Source: CALODL01 sp942492115 (GTDB taxonomy: Bacteria > Planctomycetota > Phycisphaerae > UBA1845 > CAIVHJ01). From it: 64,000 nucleotides of DNA. Below the pieces are notes generated by a model that made no database searches, had not been told where the DNA came from, and saw only the letters and a list, made by a program, of their open reading frames with translations. Below, one piece after another: positions 44,587 to 53,559 of this stretch. The DNA lies in NCBI GenBank assembly GCA_942492115.1, contig CALODL010000029.1:1-64000 (forward strand), given 5' to 3'. The translations under genes were made by a program, and so were the position numbers. Position 1 is the first letter of the stretch, and each line of letters begins with the position of its first letter.

Positions 44587-45479
44587 GTGCCACCTACCTT
44601 GCACTGGTCAATCCCGCCGCAGGTGGCGGGCGTTGCGGGAAGCTCGTCGATCAAGCCCTGCAGCAGCTCATCGACGCCGGCCTGTCCATTGATGTCTATC
44701 CGACGTCCAAGGCTCGAGAAGCCACTGATGTCGTCCGTCGAGCTTACGCCGAAGGTCAAAGGCGGTTCATTGCCGTCGGTGGGGACGGCACAGTCCACGA
44801 AGTTGTCAATGGCCTGTTTCCCGAGGCCCGGGCCGAGCGCCCGAGGCTCGGATTACTGCCACTGGGAACCGGCAATTCTTTCTTGCGTGACTTCGCCCAA
44901 GACGGCCTGGCCCACGCCACGGCAGCGCTGGCCGAGGATCGTCACCGCTGCTGTGATGTCATACGCCTGACCCACGCCGATGGAGAGTTGTACTACCTCA
45001 ACTTGCTCAGCCTGGGTTTCTCCGCAGATGTGGCCACGACCACGAACCGCTGGTTCAAGCCCCTCGGTGAAATGGGCTACATGTTCGGGGTCCTTGCACG
45101 GCTCATCAGCCTGCGCGCACGTGTGTTCCCCTGGCGTACGGCACCCGGCACATTCGATTGCACCCCAGCGCTGCTCTTGACCTGCAGCAACAGTCGCTAC
45201 ACAGGAGGCAAGATGCTCATCGCACCACAGGCCGACAGTACCAACGGCCTCATCGAGGTCATCCGCGTCGGCCGCATGGGCCGTCTGCGGCTCATGCGCC
45301 ACTTCAAGAAGTTGTACGACGGGACGTACGTTGACCTGCCCGAGACAACGCGTACAGCTGTCACACAGATCGAGTTCGATTTGCCAGGACCTCTGCCCGT
45401 CATGATCGACGGCGAGGTTCTCAATCTGCATTGCCACAAACTGGAGATCATGCCTGGCGCTCTGGAGGTCGCGGTATGA
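44583..45479 (+). CDS. Diacylglycerol/lipid kinase (DagK/YegS family)
   Basis: A 298-residue lipid kinase: N-terminal LALVNPAAGGGRCGKLVDQ, the ATP-binding GGDGTVHEVVNGL near 65, PLGTGNSFLRDF near 92, and the C-terminal beta domain ending MIDGEVLNLHCHKLEIMPG. The GTG start overlaps the upstream stop. The family phosphorylates diacylglycerol, ceramide, sphingoid bases or related lipid alcohols; in this operon the acceptor could be an alkyl or acyl lipid alcohol, which is inference. Confidence 0.87.
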   Translation: MSATYLALVNPAAGGGRCGKLVDQALQQLIDAGLSIDVYPTSKAREATDVVRRAYAEGQRRFIAVGGDGTVHEVVNGLFPEARAERPRLGLLPLGTGNSFLRDFAQDGLAHATAALAEDRHRCCDVIRLTHADGELYYLNLLSLGFSADVATTTNRWFKPLGEMGYMFGVLARLISLRARVFPWRTAPGTFDCTPALLLTCSNSRYTGGKMLIAPQADSTNGLIEVIRVGRMGRLRLMRHFKKLYDGTYVDLPETTRTAVTQIEFDLPGPLPVMIDGEVLNLHCHKLEIMPGALEVAV

Positions 45480-46249
45480 GGTTGGCATATCTCAGAATTC
45501 GTGCGGCACTGTTGTGGACCCTCAGCGCTTTACATTTCGGCCTGTTCGGCTTGTTCATGGTTCTGATACGACCGCTGTCGACCCCGCGCAAACTCGACCC
45601 ACTACTCCGTTTCTTCTTTCGTAACATTCGCATCATCGCGGGTGCGCGAACCGTGTTCCATCACGCACCGGGATTCGATCCGGAGCGCACCTGCCTCATC
45701 GTATGCAACCACGTGAACCTCTTCGATCCGTTCGTCACGTATGAAGGCGTACCGCAATATTCACGAGCACTGGAGCTGGAATCCCATTTCAACATCCCGT
45801 TCTATGGCTGGTTCATGAAACTGTACGGCAACATCCCCGTTGCAGACGATCGTAACCGCGCATCGATGATGAAGACGTTTCGAATGGTCAAGCAATACAT
45901 CGAAGACAAGACCAGCGTAGTCGTCATGGCCGAGGGCAAGCGCACGCTTGACGGGCGCGTCGGCGAATTCGAAGACGGCGTGTTCTTCATGGCCCAGAAG
46001 TTCAAGGTACCGATTACGCCGATCAGCCTGGTGGGTTCTTTCGAGTTCAACAACAAACTGTCATTGATGCTATACCCGCAAACCATTCACATTTACCTGC
46101 ATGATATGATTGAAACGAAGGATCTGACCAAGGCGGATGTGCCGGCATTGCGCGATAAGGTCCGTGCCGTAATAGCCAAGCCGATCGATGAGTTCTATGC
46201 CGCACGGAACGAGGCCGCCGACGGCGAACCTCCTCACAGCCGGGGATGA
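45476..46249 (+). CDS. 1-acyl-glycerol-3-phosphate acyltransferase-like protein (PlsC family)
   Basis: 257 residues with an N-terminal membrane anchor (about 8-35) and the acyltransferase motifs in order: NHVNLFD (HX4D) near 77, GNIPVADDRNR, MAEGKRT (block III) and ITPISLVGS (block IV). It transfers an acyl chain onto a lysophospholipid-type acceptor. ATGA overlap with the kinase gene suggests coupled phosphorylation and acylation. It is the last gene of the nine-gene run and converges on the thioredoxin-like gene two bases beyond. Confidence 0.88.
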   Translation: MRLAYLRIRAALLWTLSALHFGLFGLFMVLIRPLSTPRKLDPLLRFFFRNIRIIAGARTVFHHAPGFDPERTCLIVCNHVNLFDPFVTYEGVPQYSRALELESHFNIPFYGWFMKLYGNIPVADDRNRASMMKTFRMVKQYIEDKTSVVVMAEGKRTLDGRVGEFEDGVFFMAQKFKVPITPISLVGSFEFNNKLSLMLYPQTIHIYLHDMIETKDLTKADVPALRDKVRAVIAKPIDEFYAARNEAADGEPPHSRG

Positions 46250-46251
46250 AG

Positions 46252-46599
46252 CTAACAGGCCTCGTCCACCAGCGCCGTCAGGCGGGCAGTCAAGTCCTGT
46301 CGCGCAGGAAGACCCGTAAACCGCTCTATCTCCGTGCCGCCGTCGTACAGCAGCGTGCATGGCACTTGCCGGATGGCCAGGCGTTCAGCAATCTCCGGAG
46401 CGGTTCCATGCTCGATCGCCCACACCTCGATGCGTCCCGCATATTGCCGGGCCACCTGGCACAACAGGACCTCCGCTGCCGCGCACGGGGAACACCACTC
46501 GGCGGTGAACAGGACCAGTTGCGGTCCAGGCGTCAGAGCCAGCTGCCGCGTCCAATCCTGCGCATCGACCCGCGCGAGCTTGTCATGATCTTCGAACAT
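46252..46599 (-). CDS. Thioredoxin-like protein
   Basis: 115 residues from the ATG at 46,599: a thioredoxin fold with FTAEWCSPC (Cys36, Cys39, the general CxxC with SP between) and the cis-proline segment RQVPCTLLYDGG. A longer frame from 46,644 adds 15 residues without similarity. No signal peptide, so cytoplasmic disulfide reduction is likely. It faces the lipid operon and follows, on the same strand, the very large AsmA-like gene. Confidence 0.83.
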   Translation of the reverse strand: MFEDHDKLARVDAQDWTRQLALTPGPQLVLFTAEWCSPCAAAEVLLCQVARQYAGRIEVWAIEHGTAPEIAERLAIRQVPCTLLYDGGTEIERFTGLPARQDLTARLTALVDEAC

Positions 46600-46658
46600 A
46601 GAGCTGAGATTGTAGCAACACCGCAGCAGTAAGACATGATCCATCTCACGAATGATGC

Positions 46659-49600
46659 TCAGCGACGCGGTCGGGATCGCGGGGGCGCATCCTTTTTCTT
46701 GCTCTTGCTCTTCGGCGGGGGATTGGATTTGGGCTGTCCCCCTTGAAGGATGTCGAAAATGCCCTTCTGCAGCACGTCGCGAACCAGGTCGCTCTCGTCA
46801 ACGCGGGTAAGGGTGTTTCCCAGGGTCCCGGTCGTCAAGATCGGAACCACGATGTCGTCGGTCAAACCGCCCAGGTCACCGATGTTCTGTGACAGCACGC
46901 CGAGAGGCAGTTCCGTTCGCAGGTTGACTCGCCGGGTATTCAGATCGATGGTCCCAGTGTAGATCATCCGTTGCTCGTCGATGACCAGGGCGAATCGCTG
47001 GTAGTGCACCACGCCGTCACGAATCCTGATATTCACTGGTTCGATCGTCCCTGGGATGGTGCCGTCATGGTCGCGCCGCGTGACGGCCAGGAGCGTCAGG
47101 CTGAGGATTCCAGGCTCGAAGTGCACGTCACCAATATCCAGACGCATGTCGGCATTGAGCAGCTCGACGTTGCCATCAGGTGGTATGAGGGCCTTCGTCA
47201 CGGTCATCTTCACACGTTCTTCAGTCGTGCGGATGTCCTCGAAAACCGGATGCAGTTGCGCCAGCAGCCGCTGACGGAGTTCACGCGTGACCTCGAGTTC
47301 CGCCACGATCGGATCGGGCCCCAGCTTGAGCACGCCCTCGTCCATGGCCATCTCCGGAACGGTTAGCGTCCCGTGCGCGGAGCTGAACTGAGCCTTGAGT
47401 GTGCCACTGGTCAAGCCGAGCGCGGTGGTCTCGAGTTCAGCACCGGCTTCCCGACCGATGGCATCAACAAGGTAGCCCTGCAGGTCGAACAGGCCATCGA
47501 GCACGACCGTTGGAAAATCACGCATGGTTGCAGCGCTGTCGATGCGGACACCGTCCACATCGAGTGCCCCGTCTGCATACAGCCCGGTCGCCCGCCCCTG
47601 AAGCTCGAGCGTACCTGCCGAAGTGCGTTCGAGGGTCGAACGGGCCGTGCCCGTCACCTCGAGATCGATCCCCGCCGCAAGGTCGGTGCAAGTCATCCTG
47701 AGTTTGATCCCCTCGAGTGCGACCGCGGCGCGATCGGCCGCATCCAGGGCCAACGCTTCGGCTACGAGGCTGATGTCGATGTCAACGGCCGCAGGGTCGA
47801 ACGCTCCACCGCTCAGGAGCCCCAGCGGAACGACGCAACGGGTGATGATCGGCGTCAAGGGCAAGGCCTTATCGGCGGTCCGCCGCGGACTGCGACCGCG
47901 CTCGCGAACGGCCCGATCACGCCAGCGTTTCATTTGTCGCGCCGGGACGGTCAACCGCGCGTCTTCGGTTCGCAATGCCACCAGGTCATCGTTCAGTTCG
48001 ACAATCCACGTCCCACCGAGCTCCTCCGTCGTGACCCGTGCGGTCACGCGCGGCGCAGCCTGCCCCACGTTGACCCGCGCCGTTGCGTTGGCCGTCGCGC
48101 CGGTCCATGGGATGATGTTTTGTGGATCCTGCCCAAACAACGCAATGGCCGGAGTCAGCGCCAAATCAGGTAATTCCGCATCGATATCGACGCCCCAGCC
48201 CTCAGCAGTCGCAGACACCTCGATCCGGGCCCGCAGCGGTCCCAGCAGCTGGGACGGGTCTCCGCCGGCCACCGTGCCACGAAGATCGGCACTGATCCGG
48301 CGCCCGCCGCGGGCCACCGTCACGGGGCCCGCCAAGTCGGTCACGTGCACCGGCGCATCCGGAAGTTTCATGCTACGCACACTCAGGTCCCGTGCACTGA
48401 GGACCCCAGTCGCAGCGCAGGCATCAAGCCACGCCGGCGTAGGAGGCATCGGCACAACCATCGGCGCGGTCAGGCGAATCTCGAGTGGTACGGGCCCCAG
48501 CAATTCACCGTAAGCGTTGAGATCGAAAGGAAGCGCCGCCAGCAGCGCCGGCGTGCCCACACAATGGATGACTGCGGTCGCAACCTGCAGCTCCTCGAAA
48601 GTCTCACCGGCCACGATATCCAATTGGACTTGGACATCCCCACTGGTCACCTGGACCGCGACGGCCCGCCCGGCCCCTGACACCAGAACGACCTCTGCGG
48701 GGGTGCGTACCACTTCCGCAACAAGGGGACGATATGCGTCGGGAATCCAACGCCCGATCTCGTCGGCCGTGATTCCGGTCATGCGCACCTCCCCGATCGG
48801 CCACAGATCGGTCATCGCGAACTCACCGCCCGCCATCAGACCACTGATCGCCTGCCGCACCCGCATCCGCATCGACTCGAGTCCACCCGTGACATCGAGA
48901 TCGAGACGCCCCTGAACCGCACCGAGAACGAATCCGATCTCGAGAGCCGTGGTCGACAGGGTCGGCAACTCCGGACCGAGTGCGATAAGCGCGGCACCCG
49001 CCCGCAGCCGCCCCGTAGCCTGTGCCGCATCCCATGCGCGGTGTCCTGACGCATCCGCCGCGGGAATGCTGTATGAATCCAGCTCCCATTCGACAGGGAG
49101 AGCCGTGTCGATACCTGTGACGCCCCATGCCGACAGCAGTCGTGGATCGACCCTGGCCGCTCCACGAAAAGTGCGCCCGGTGATGATGCCGTCGATCCCG
49201 TCGACTTCGGCAGCCAACTCCAGCTGCGCCGCGTCCGCCTTCAGCACCACGCTGATGGTTCGCGGAGTCCCCGGTTCAAATGCGGCTTCGACATCGACAC
49301 GTGGTCCGAGGTCACGACTGAGAACGATCGGCGTTCCCGCCAGAAAAGGCTGCATGACCGCAGTCGGCACCCCACTGCCCAGCACGGATCCCTGGATCGC
49401 TGATGGCTCGAAGACGAAACGCCCCGCACTGTCGAAAATACGGCCGATTTGAACATCCGCCTCCAACGGCGCCGCCCCACCCTCGACACGACCGGTGCCA
49501 CGCGCCGTGACTTTAACGACTCCAGACAGGTCTGTACTGGTGACGGACACGTCGACGGTATCGAGCGTCGGGCCGTCCACCTGGACACTCCCGTCGCTTC

Positions 49601-50309
49601 TGGCGCGCAGTTCGACCCGCGCCCGCGCTCCGTTCGGCGTCAACCGTCCATCTGCCGAGATCAAGTCGTCCAATGCAATGTCGAGGCCCACTTCGCCGGC
49701 GAAACGCGAAGAGGACAACTGCGCGGCAGCCTGGAGCGTGGTGTCGCCTCCGGGAACATAGGCCAGACGTCCGGAAAGTTCGCGGAGCGCGAGTGGCTGA
49801 GGTTCTCCGATCTCGACACTGACGTCGAGGTGATCGATGTCGAGTTCGACAGGCAGCGCCGGCAAGACCCACGGCGCAGAGGAGGTGCGTCCACCCTCGG
49901 GCATGGCCGTCATGTCGACGTCCACGCGTCCTGAGAAAGCTGTGCGCACACCTCCGGTCAGATTGCCCAGCACACCAATGAGGCCGCCGTTGACTCGACC
50001 GTCCACCGTCAAAACCTGGCGCCCGGTGGCATCAGTCAACGTAAAGCCACGAACGCTGAGCGGCCCTGTCCACCCCAGGGCCAGGTCGTCGAATGCCACG
50101 GTCAGCCCCAGTTGCCGCGATGCGAATTCACGCAGCTGACGATGGCCGACTCCCCGGGACACGAGCCACGGCGCGCCAAGCACCACACCCAGTAACAACA
50201 GAACAAGGACCACCCCCGCCAGAATCAGTCGCCGGCGCCACGACTTCCCTTTCCTTGGAGGTGGATCCGGAGACGTCGTCCCGGGTGTGAGGTTCTCGGC
50301 TGCAGTCAT
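46659..50309 (-). CDS. Very large AsmA-like single-pass membrane protein
   Basis: 1,216 residues. A short cytoplasmic N-terminus (basic, KGKSWRRR) leads into one helix (about 28-48), then a beta-rich periplasmic body with the AsmA-type opening (REFASRQLGLTVAFDDLALGW) and a C-terminal AsmA-like part (about 1,000-1,180: YQRFALVIDEQRMIYTGTIDL). The tail is Lys/Arg/Pro-rich. Large AsmA/TamB-type proteins form lipid-transfer bridges or assist outer-membrane assembly. The ATG at 50,309 has GGGAG upstream, and 11 bases separate it from the miaE stop. Identification rests on architecture and a few motifs. Confidence 0.7.
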   Translation of the reverse strand: MTAAENLTPGTTSPDPPPRKGKSWRRRLILAGVVLVLLLLGVVLGAPWLVSRGVGHRQLREFASRQLGLTVAFDDLALGWTGPLSVRGFTLTDATGRQVLTVDGRVNGGLIGVLGNLTGGVRTAFSGRVDVDMTAMPEGGRTSSAPWVLPALPVELDIDHLDVSVEIGEPQPLALRELSGRLAYVPGGDTTLQAAAQLSSSRFAGEVGLDIALDDLISADGRLTPNGARARVELRARSDGSVQVDGPTLDTVDVSVTSTDLSGVVKVTARGTGRVEGGAAPLEADVQIGRIFDSAGRFVFEPSAIQGSVLGSGVPTAVMQPFLAGTPIVLSRDLGPRVDVEAAFEPGTPRTISVVLKADAAQLELAAEVDGIDGIITGRTFRGAARVDPRLLSAWGVTGIDTALPVEWELDSYSIPAADASGHRAWDAAQATGRLRAGAALIALGPELPTLSTTALEIGFVLGAVQGRLDLDVTGGLESMRMRVRQAISGLMAGGEFAMTDLWPIGEVRMTGITADEIGRWIPDAYRPLVAEVVRTPAEVVLVSGAGRAVAVQVTSGDVQVQLDIVAGETFEELQVATAVIHCVGTPALLAALPFDLNAYGELLGPVPLEIRLTAPMVVPMPPTPAWLDACAATGVLSARDLSVRSMKLPDAPVHVTDLAGPVTVARGGRRISADLRGTVAGGDPSQLLGPLRARIEVSATAEGWGVDIDAELPDLALTPAIALFGQDPQNIIPWTGATANATARVNVGQAAPRVTARVTTEELGGTWIVELNDDLVALRTEDARLTVPARQMKRWRDRAVRERGRSPRRTADKALPLTPIITRCVVPLGLLSGGAFDPAAVDIDISLVAEALALDAADRAAVALEGIKLRMTCTDLAAGIDLEVTGTARSTLERTSAGTLELQGRATGLYADGALDVDGVRIDSAATMRDFPTVVLDGLFDLQGYLVDAIGREAGAELETTALGLTSGTLKAQFSSAHGTLTVPEMAMDEGVLKLGPDPIVAELEVTRELRQRLLAQLHPVFEDIRTTEERVKMTVTKALIPPDGNVELLNADMRLDIGDVHFEPGILSLTLLAVTRRDHDGTIPGTIEPVNIRIRDGVVHYQRFALVIDEQRMIYTGTIDLNTRRVNLRTELPLGVLSQNIGDLGGLTDDIVVPILTTGTLGNTLTRVDESDLVRDVLQKGIFDILQGGQPKSNPPPKSKSKKKDAPPRSRPRR

Positions 50310-50320
50310 GAATCGGCTCC

Positions 50321-50935
50321 CTAAAGCCCGCTGTGCATTCTGGGGCCCGGTTCCTGACATTCGATCATGCCGGCCTCGGCATCCAACATGTGCTCCCAGC
50401 GGGCCTGGATGATCGACTCCGCGTCGAGGTGAAATGCCAGTTGCAGAAACACGTGAAAATGCCCGGCCTCCGAAGCGTAGAGATCCTTGTACAGCGCCCT
50501 TAAAACCGTGTCGTCGCTGCGCTCGGACAACAGATAGAACCGTTCGCAGGAACGTGCCTCGATGAGCGCGCTGACCAACAGACGATCGATGACCTCGACC
50601 GGGCCCTGACCGATGCGTACGAGACTGCGCAGGCTCGTCGCATACGGATTGCGATGGTGTTTCTCGAGCCGGCCACCGCGCGCGATTATGATTCGCGTGA
50701 CGGTCGCCAGATGGTCCACCTCATCGCGAGCCACTGCGGTATTGACCTCGATCCAGTTCTGTGGCGGATGCGGGTCAGGCCACCGCCCCAGCAGTTCGAG
50801 GGCGTTGAGGGCCGCCTTGCGTTCGAGATGCGCATGGTCGTTCAGCAGAGCCAGAGGATGCTGCAGGACGGCGTCAGCCCATTCGAGAGGCGTCCGCCAT
50901 TTCAGGGGAAGATCTGTTTCGATATTGACTGCCAT
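50321..50935 (-). CDS. miaE: tRNA-(ms2io6A)-hydroxylase (MiaE family)
   Basis: A 204-residue helical diiron protein. Iron ligands are visible as Glu and ExxH sets: HAHLERKAALNALELL, VARDEVDHLATV, ALIEARSCERFYLLSE and LYASEAGHFHVF. MiaE hydroxylates the isopentenyl group of modified A37 in tRNA. The ATG at 50,935 starts directly before the conserved region; an upstream extension lacks similarity. It probably forms a transcript with the AsmA-like gene downstream. Confidence 0.87.
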   Translation of the reverse strand: MAVNIETDLPLKWRTPLEWADAVLQHPLALLNDHAHLERKAALNALELLGRWPDPHPPQNWIEVNTAVARDEVDHLATVTRIIIARGGRLEKHHRNPYATSLRSLVRIGQGPVEVIDRLLVSALIEARSCERFYLLSERSDDTVLRALYKDLYASEAGHFHVFLQLAFHLDAESIIQARWEHMLDAEAGMIECQEPGPRMHSGL

Positions 50936-51010
50936 GGGCGCCCATTGTACCGGGCGTCGGCCACCACGGCGATGGCCCGCGTCGCAGATGCGAGGACCAC
51001 CGCTCAAGGC

Positions 51011-51016
51011 TATAAT
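51011..51016 (+). promoter_or_regulatory. -10 element for a possibly leaderless deacetylase transcript
   Basis: A perfect TATAAT ends seven bases before the GTG start at 51,024, where a transcription start would normally fall. There is no Shine-Dalgarno sequence between. No good -35 hexamer is present. Confidence 0.45.
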
Positions 51017-51023
51017 CGCGACA

Positions 51024-51950
51024 GTGAATGCCTACTACACAGATGATTTCGTCCTGCCGCTGCCCGCCGACCACCGTTTCCCGATGGCCAAGTACTCTGA
51101 ATTGCGCGCCCGCATCATGGCAGCGGGCCGATCCGACGTGCATCTGCGCGTCCCGGATCCCGCAACACGTGCGCAATTGGAACATGCCCATACGGCGACT
51201 TATCTCGACCGCGTTGAGACGGGTGCTCTGGATCGCAGGGAAGTTCGCAGCCTTGGATTCCCATGGTCACCCCAGCTCGTCGAGCGCTCACAGCGGTCGT
51301 GTGGCGCGACCATCGCGGCATGTCGCGCGGCGCTCCGCGATGGCACCGCGGTCAACCTCGCAGGTGGTACGCATCACGCGGCTGCTGATCGCGGCGCAGC
51401 GTTTTGCGTCTTCAATGACAGCGCCGTGGCCACCCGGACCCTCCGCGCCGAAGGTATGATCGACCACGCCGTCATCATCGATTGCGATGTGCATCAAGGC
51501 GAGGGCACGGCGACCATCCTGCAGAACGATCCAACGATCGTCACCTTCTCGATCCACGGCGCACGCAATTATCCGTTTCGCAAGGCCCGCAGCGATGTGG
51601 ATGTTGCCTTACCCGATGGCACTTCCGATGAAGTCTACCTGAGCGCACTGGACGCTGGGCTGCACCGCGCACTCGACCGCGGCCGCCCCGACCTGGCGAT
51701 TTTCGTCGCCGGTGCGGATCCTTACATCCACGATCGACTCGGGCGTCTGGCCATCACCAAGGGCGGTCTCGAACGCCGTGATGCGCTGGTCTTCGACACC
51801 TGTCGATACCACGGCATACCGGTGGCAGTGTCCATGGGCGGTGGGTATGCACCGCTGATCGATGACATCGTTGATATTCACTATCACACTGTCATGGCTG
51901 CCGCAGCATGCGCCCGCAGCAACCGTGACGCACGCGCAACCAGGACTTGA
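51024..51950 (+). CDS. Histone deacetylase family protein
   Basis: 308 residues of the arginase/deacetylase fold. The active-site pair is in GGTHHAAADRGAAFCVFND (His117, His118), the zinc ligands in IDCDVHQGEG (Asp153, His157) and GADPYIHDRLG (third Asp), and the catalytic-site Gly-rich loop is SMGGGYAP. Bacterial members deacetylate acetylated lysines, polyamines or acetoin-related substrates. The GTG at 51,024 is in frame; the nearby ATG at 51,028 is not. It heads a compact run with pdxH three bases downstream. Confidence 0.88.
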   Translation: MNAYYTDDFVLPLPADHRFPMAKYSELRARIMAAGRSDVHLRVPDPATRAQLEHAHTATYLDRVETGALDRREVRSLGFPWSPQLVERSQRSCGATIAACRAALRDGTAVNLAGGTHHAAADRGAAFCVFNDSAVATRTLRAEGMIDHAVIIDCDVHQGEGTATILQNDPTIVTFSIHGARNYPFRKARSDVDVALPDGTSDEVYLSALDAGLHRALDRGRPDLAIFVAGADPYIHDRLGRLAITKGGLERRDALVFDTCRYHGIPVAVSMGGGYAPLIDDIVDIHYHTVMAAAACARSNRDARATRT

Positions 51951-51953
51951 CCG

Positions 51954-52574
51954 ATGGATATTTCAAGCGGTGATACACCGCTCTACGAACAGCACATGGC
52001 ACCGGACCCCTTCGAGCAGTTTGCCCGGTGGTCCGAGCCCATATTCGATCCGACCATTCCGGAGTCTACCGCCATGACCCTGGCCACGGCCACGGCCGAC
52101 GGTCGACCGTCGGCCCGAATCGTCCTGCTGAAGGGCATCGATGATCGTGGGTTCATATTCTATACGAACTTTGACAGCCGCAAAGGGGCCGAACTCGTGT
52201 CCAATCCCCGGGCCGCGGTAGCGTTTCATTGGCCCGACATGCGTCGGCAGGTGCGTATCGAAGGCGTGGTCGAACGGGTCGACGAAGCCACCGCAGACGC
52301 CTACTTCGCGTCCCGCCCACGCGGGAGCCGCCTCGGTGCCTGGATCTCGAAACAGAGCGCGGTCATCACCCGTGCTCAGCTCGAGGCGGACTTCGCCAGC
52401 CTATGCGAAAAATACGCTGATCAGGACATCCCACGCCCCCCGTTCTGGGGTGGTTTTCGGCTCGTTGTCGAGACCATGGAATTCTGGCAAAGTCGCACGA
52501 ACCGGCTGCACGATCGCCTGCGCTACCAACGGTCAGCAGGAGGTCAGTGGATCATTAAACGCCTGGCGCCGTGA
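51954..52574 (+). CDS. pdxH: Pyridoxamine 5'-phosphate oxidase
   Basis: 206 residues, the standard length. Landmarks are ALATATADGRPSAR-like TLATATADGRPSARIVLLKG, FYTNFDSRKGAELVSNP (FMN binding), FHWPDMRRQVRIEG, SRPRGSRLGAWISKQSAVI, and the C-terminal FWQSRTNRLHDRLRY with Arg and His that bind substrate phosphate. It converts pyridoxine or pyridoxamine phosphate to pyridoxal phosphate using FMN. Its stop overlaps the next start as GTGA. Confidence 0.95.
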   Translation: MDISSGDTPLYEQHMAPDPFEQFARWSEPIFDPTIPESTAMTLATATADGRPSARIVLLKGIDDRGFIFYTNFDSRKGAELVSNPRAAVAFHWPDMRRQVRIEGVVERVDEATADAYFASRPRGSRLGAWISKQSAVITRAQLEADFASLCEKYADQDIPRPPFWGGFRLVVETMEFWQSRTNRLHDRLRYQRSAGGQWIIKRLAP

Positions 52575-52954
52575 TCATGAAGCTGACCACAATGACACAG
52601 CCACTCGCAATTGTGCGACGCCCTGCAGACGCGGAGATCCCGGAGTGGGCTTCAGCGGGCGCGTTCGTGTCCACCACACGCACCGCGCACGAACTGTCCA
52701 TCGTCTGTGAGGCCGCCCGTGTACCGGCGGATGAGCAGCAGTATGGACCGTGTGCCGCCCTGGAGGTCGCCGGCCCCCTCGATTTTTCGCTGGTCGGCAT
52801 CATCGCATCATTGACGGCGCCGCTGGCGCAGGCAGGATTGACCGTATTCGTCCTGTCGACCTATGACACCGACTATCTTCTGGTTCGTCAGCAAGACTTT
52901 CGCGCCGTACAACGCGTGCTTCAGGCCCATGGACATACCGTTACTGAAGTTTGA
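52571..52954 (+). CDS. ACT-domain protein
   Basis: 127 residues from a GTG at 52,571 that overlaps the pdxH stop; an ATG at 52,577 is an equal choice. The C-terminal half (LEVAGPLDFSLVGIIASLTAPLAQAGLTVFVLSTYDTDYLLV) is a clear ACT regulatory domain of the small stand-alone type. It may bind an amino acid or other small ligand. The last 26 bases overlap birA. Confidence 0.82.
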   Translation: MIMKLTTMTQPLAIVRRPADAEIPEWASAGAFVSTTRTAHELSIVCEAARVPADEQQYGPCAALEVAGPLDFSLVGIIASLTAPLAQAGLTVFVLSTYDTDYLLVRQQDFRAVQRVLQAHGHTVTEV

Positions 52955-53507
52955 TCGCATCACATCGACCAACGCGACGGCGCGCACGCTGATCGCGGAT
53001 GGAACGATCACGCGACCCTGCTGCGTGGTCGCCCAAGAACAAACGCGCGGCCGCGGAACGCACGGTCGCCGCTGGGCATCCCCCCGCAATGCCGGAATCT
53101 ATGCCACGGTCGTTGACCCCCGCTGCGCTGGCGCCCCGGTGCCACAACAGGCCCTGTCGATTGCCGCGGGCCGGGCCTGCTGCGCCGTGCTGCGTCACCA
53201 CACGGGTGTCGCCGTAGACATCGCCGGGGTCAATGACCTCGTGGTCGGAGGCGGAAAACTGGGCGGAATACTCGTCGAAACGTCGATCGTTGGTCAGCGC
53301 ATGGGCCCGGTGATCATCGGTATCGGGATCAATACTGCGGAGTGCCCGCGCGATATCGATGACGCCAAACGCCCCGCCGTCAGTCTCGAGTCATGCATGC
53401 ACTCTTCGGCCTACACGCGCATCGTGTCATCGGAACTCACGCGCGCACTGGCCATCGGCGTATGTCAGGCGGTGGAGGAGACCGTTCGAGGGCAGGGGGC
53501 GGATTGA
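52929..53507 (+). CDS. birA: Biotin--[acetyl-CoA-carboxylase] ligase
   Basis: 192 residues, catalytic core only with no N-terminal DNA-binding domain. FDRITSTNATAR opens the fold, the biotin-binding loop is AQEQTRGRGTHGRRWAS, and NDLVVGGGKLGGILVET is the central motif with the catalytic Lys. The usual Trp-Pro before Asn-Asp is Gly-Val here. It attaches biotin to the carboxylase carrier subunit. The start at 52,929 lies within the ACT gene, and a longer frame has no similarity. Confidence 0.86.
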   Translation: MDIPLLKFDRITSTNATARTLIADGTITRPCCVVAQEQTRGRGTHGRRWASPRNAGIYATVVDPRCAGAPVPQQALSIAAGRACCAVLRHHTGVAVDIAGVNDLVVGGGKLGGILVETSIVGQRMGPVIIGIGINTAECPRDIDDAKRPAVSLESCMHSSAYTRIVSSELTRALAIGVCQAVEETVRGQGAD

Positions 53508-53559
53508 ACACCGCGCATGAAAAAGGCGACGCGAGAGAGTCGTGCTCGTTCGGCCCTTC

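Noticed and set aside
35261..46249. OleABCD head-to-head olefin pathway
   Set aside because: No OleA-type thiolase or OleB hydrolase is present, and the reductases are of FAR and thioester-reductase type rather than OleD.
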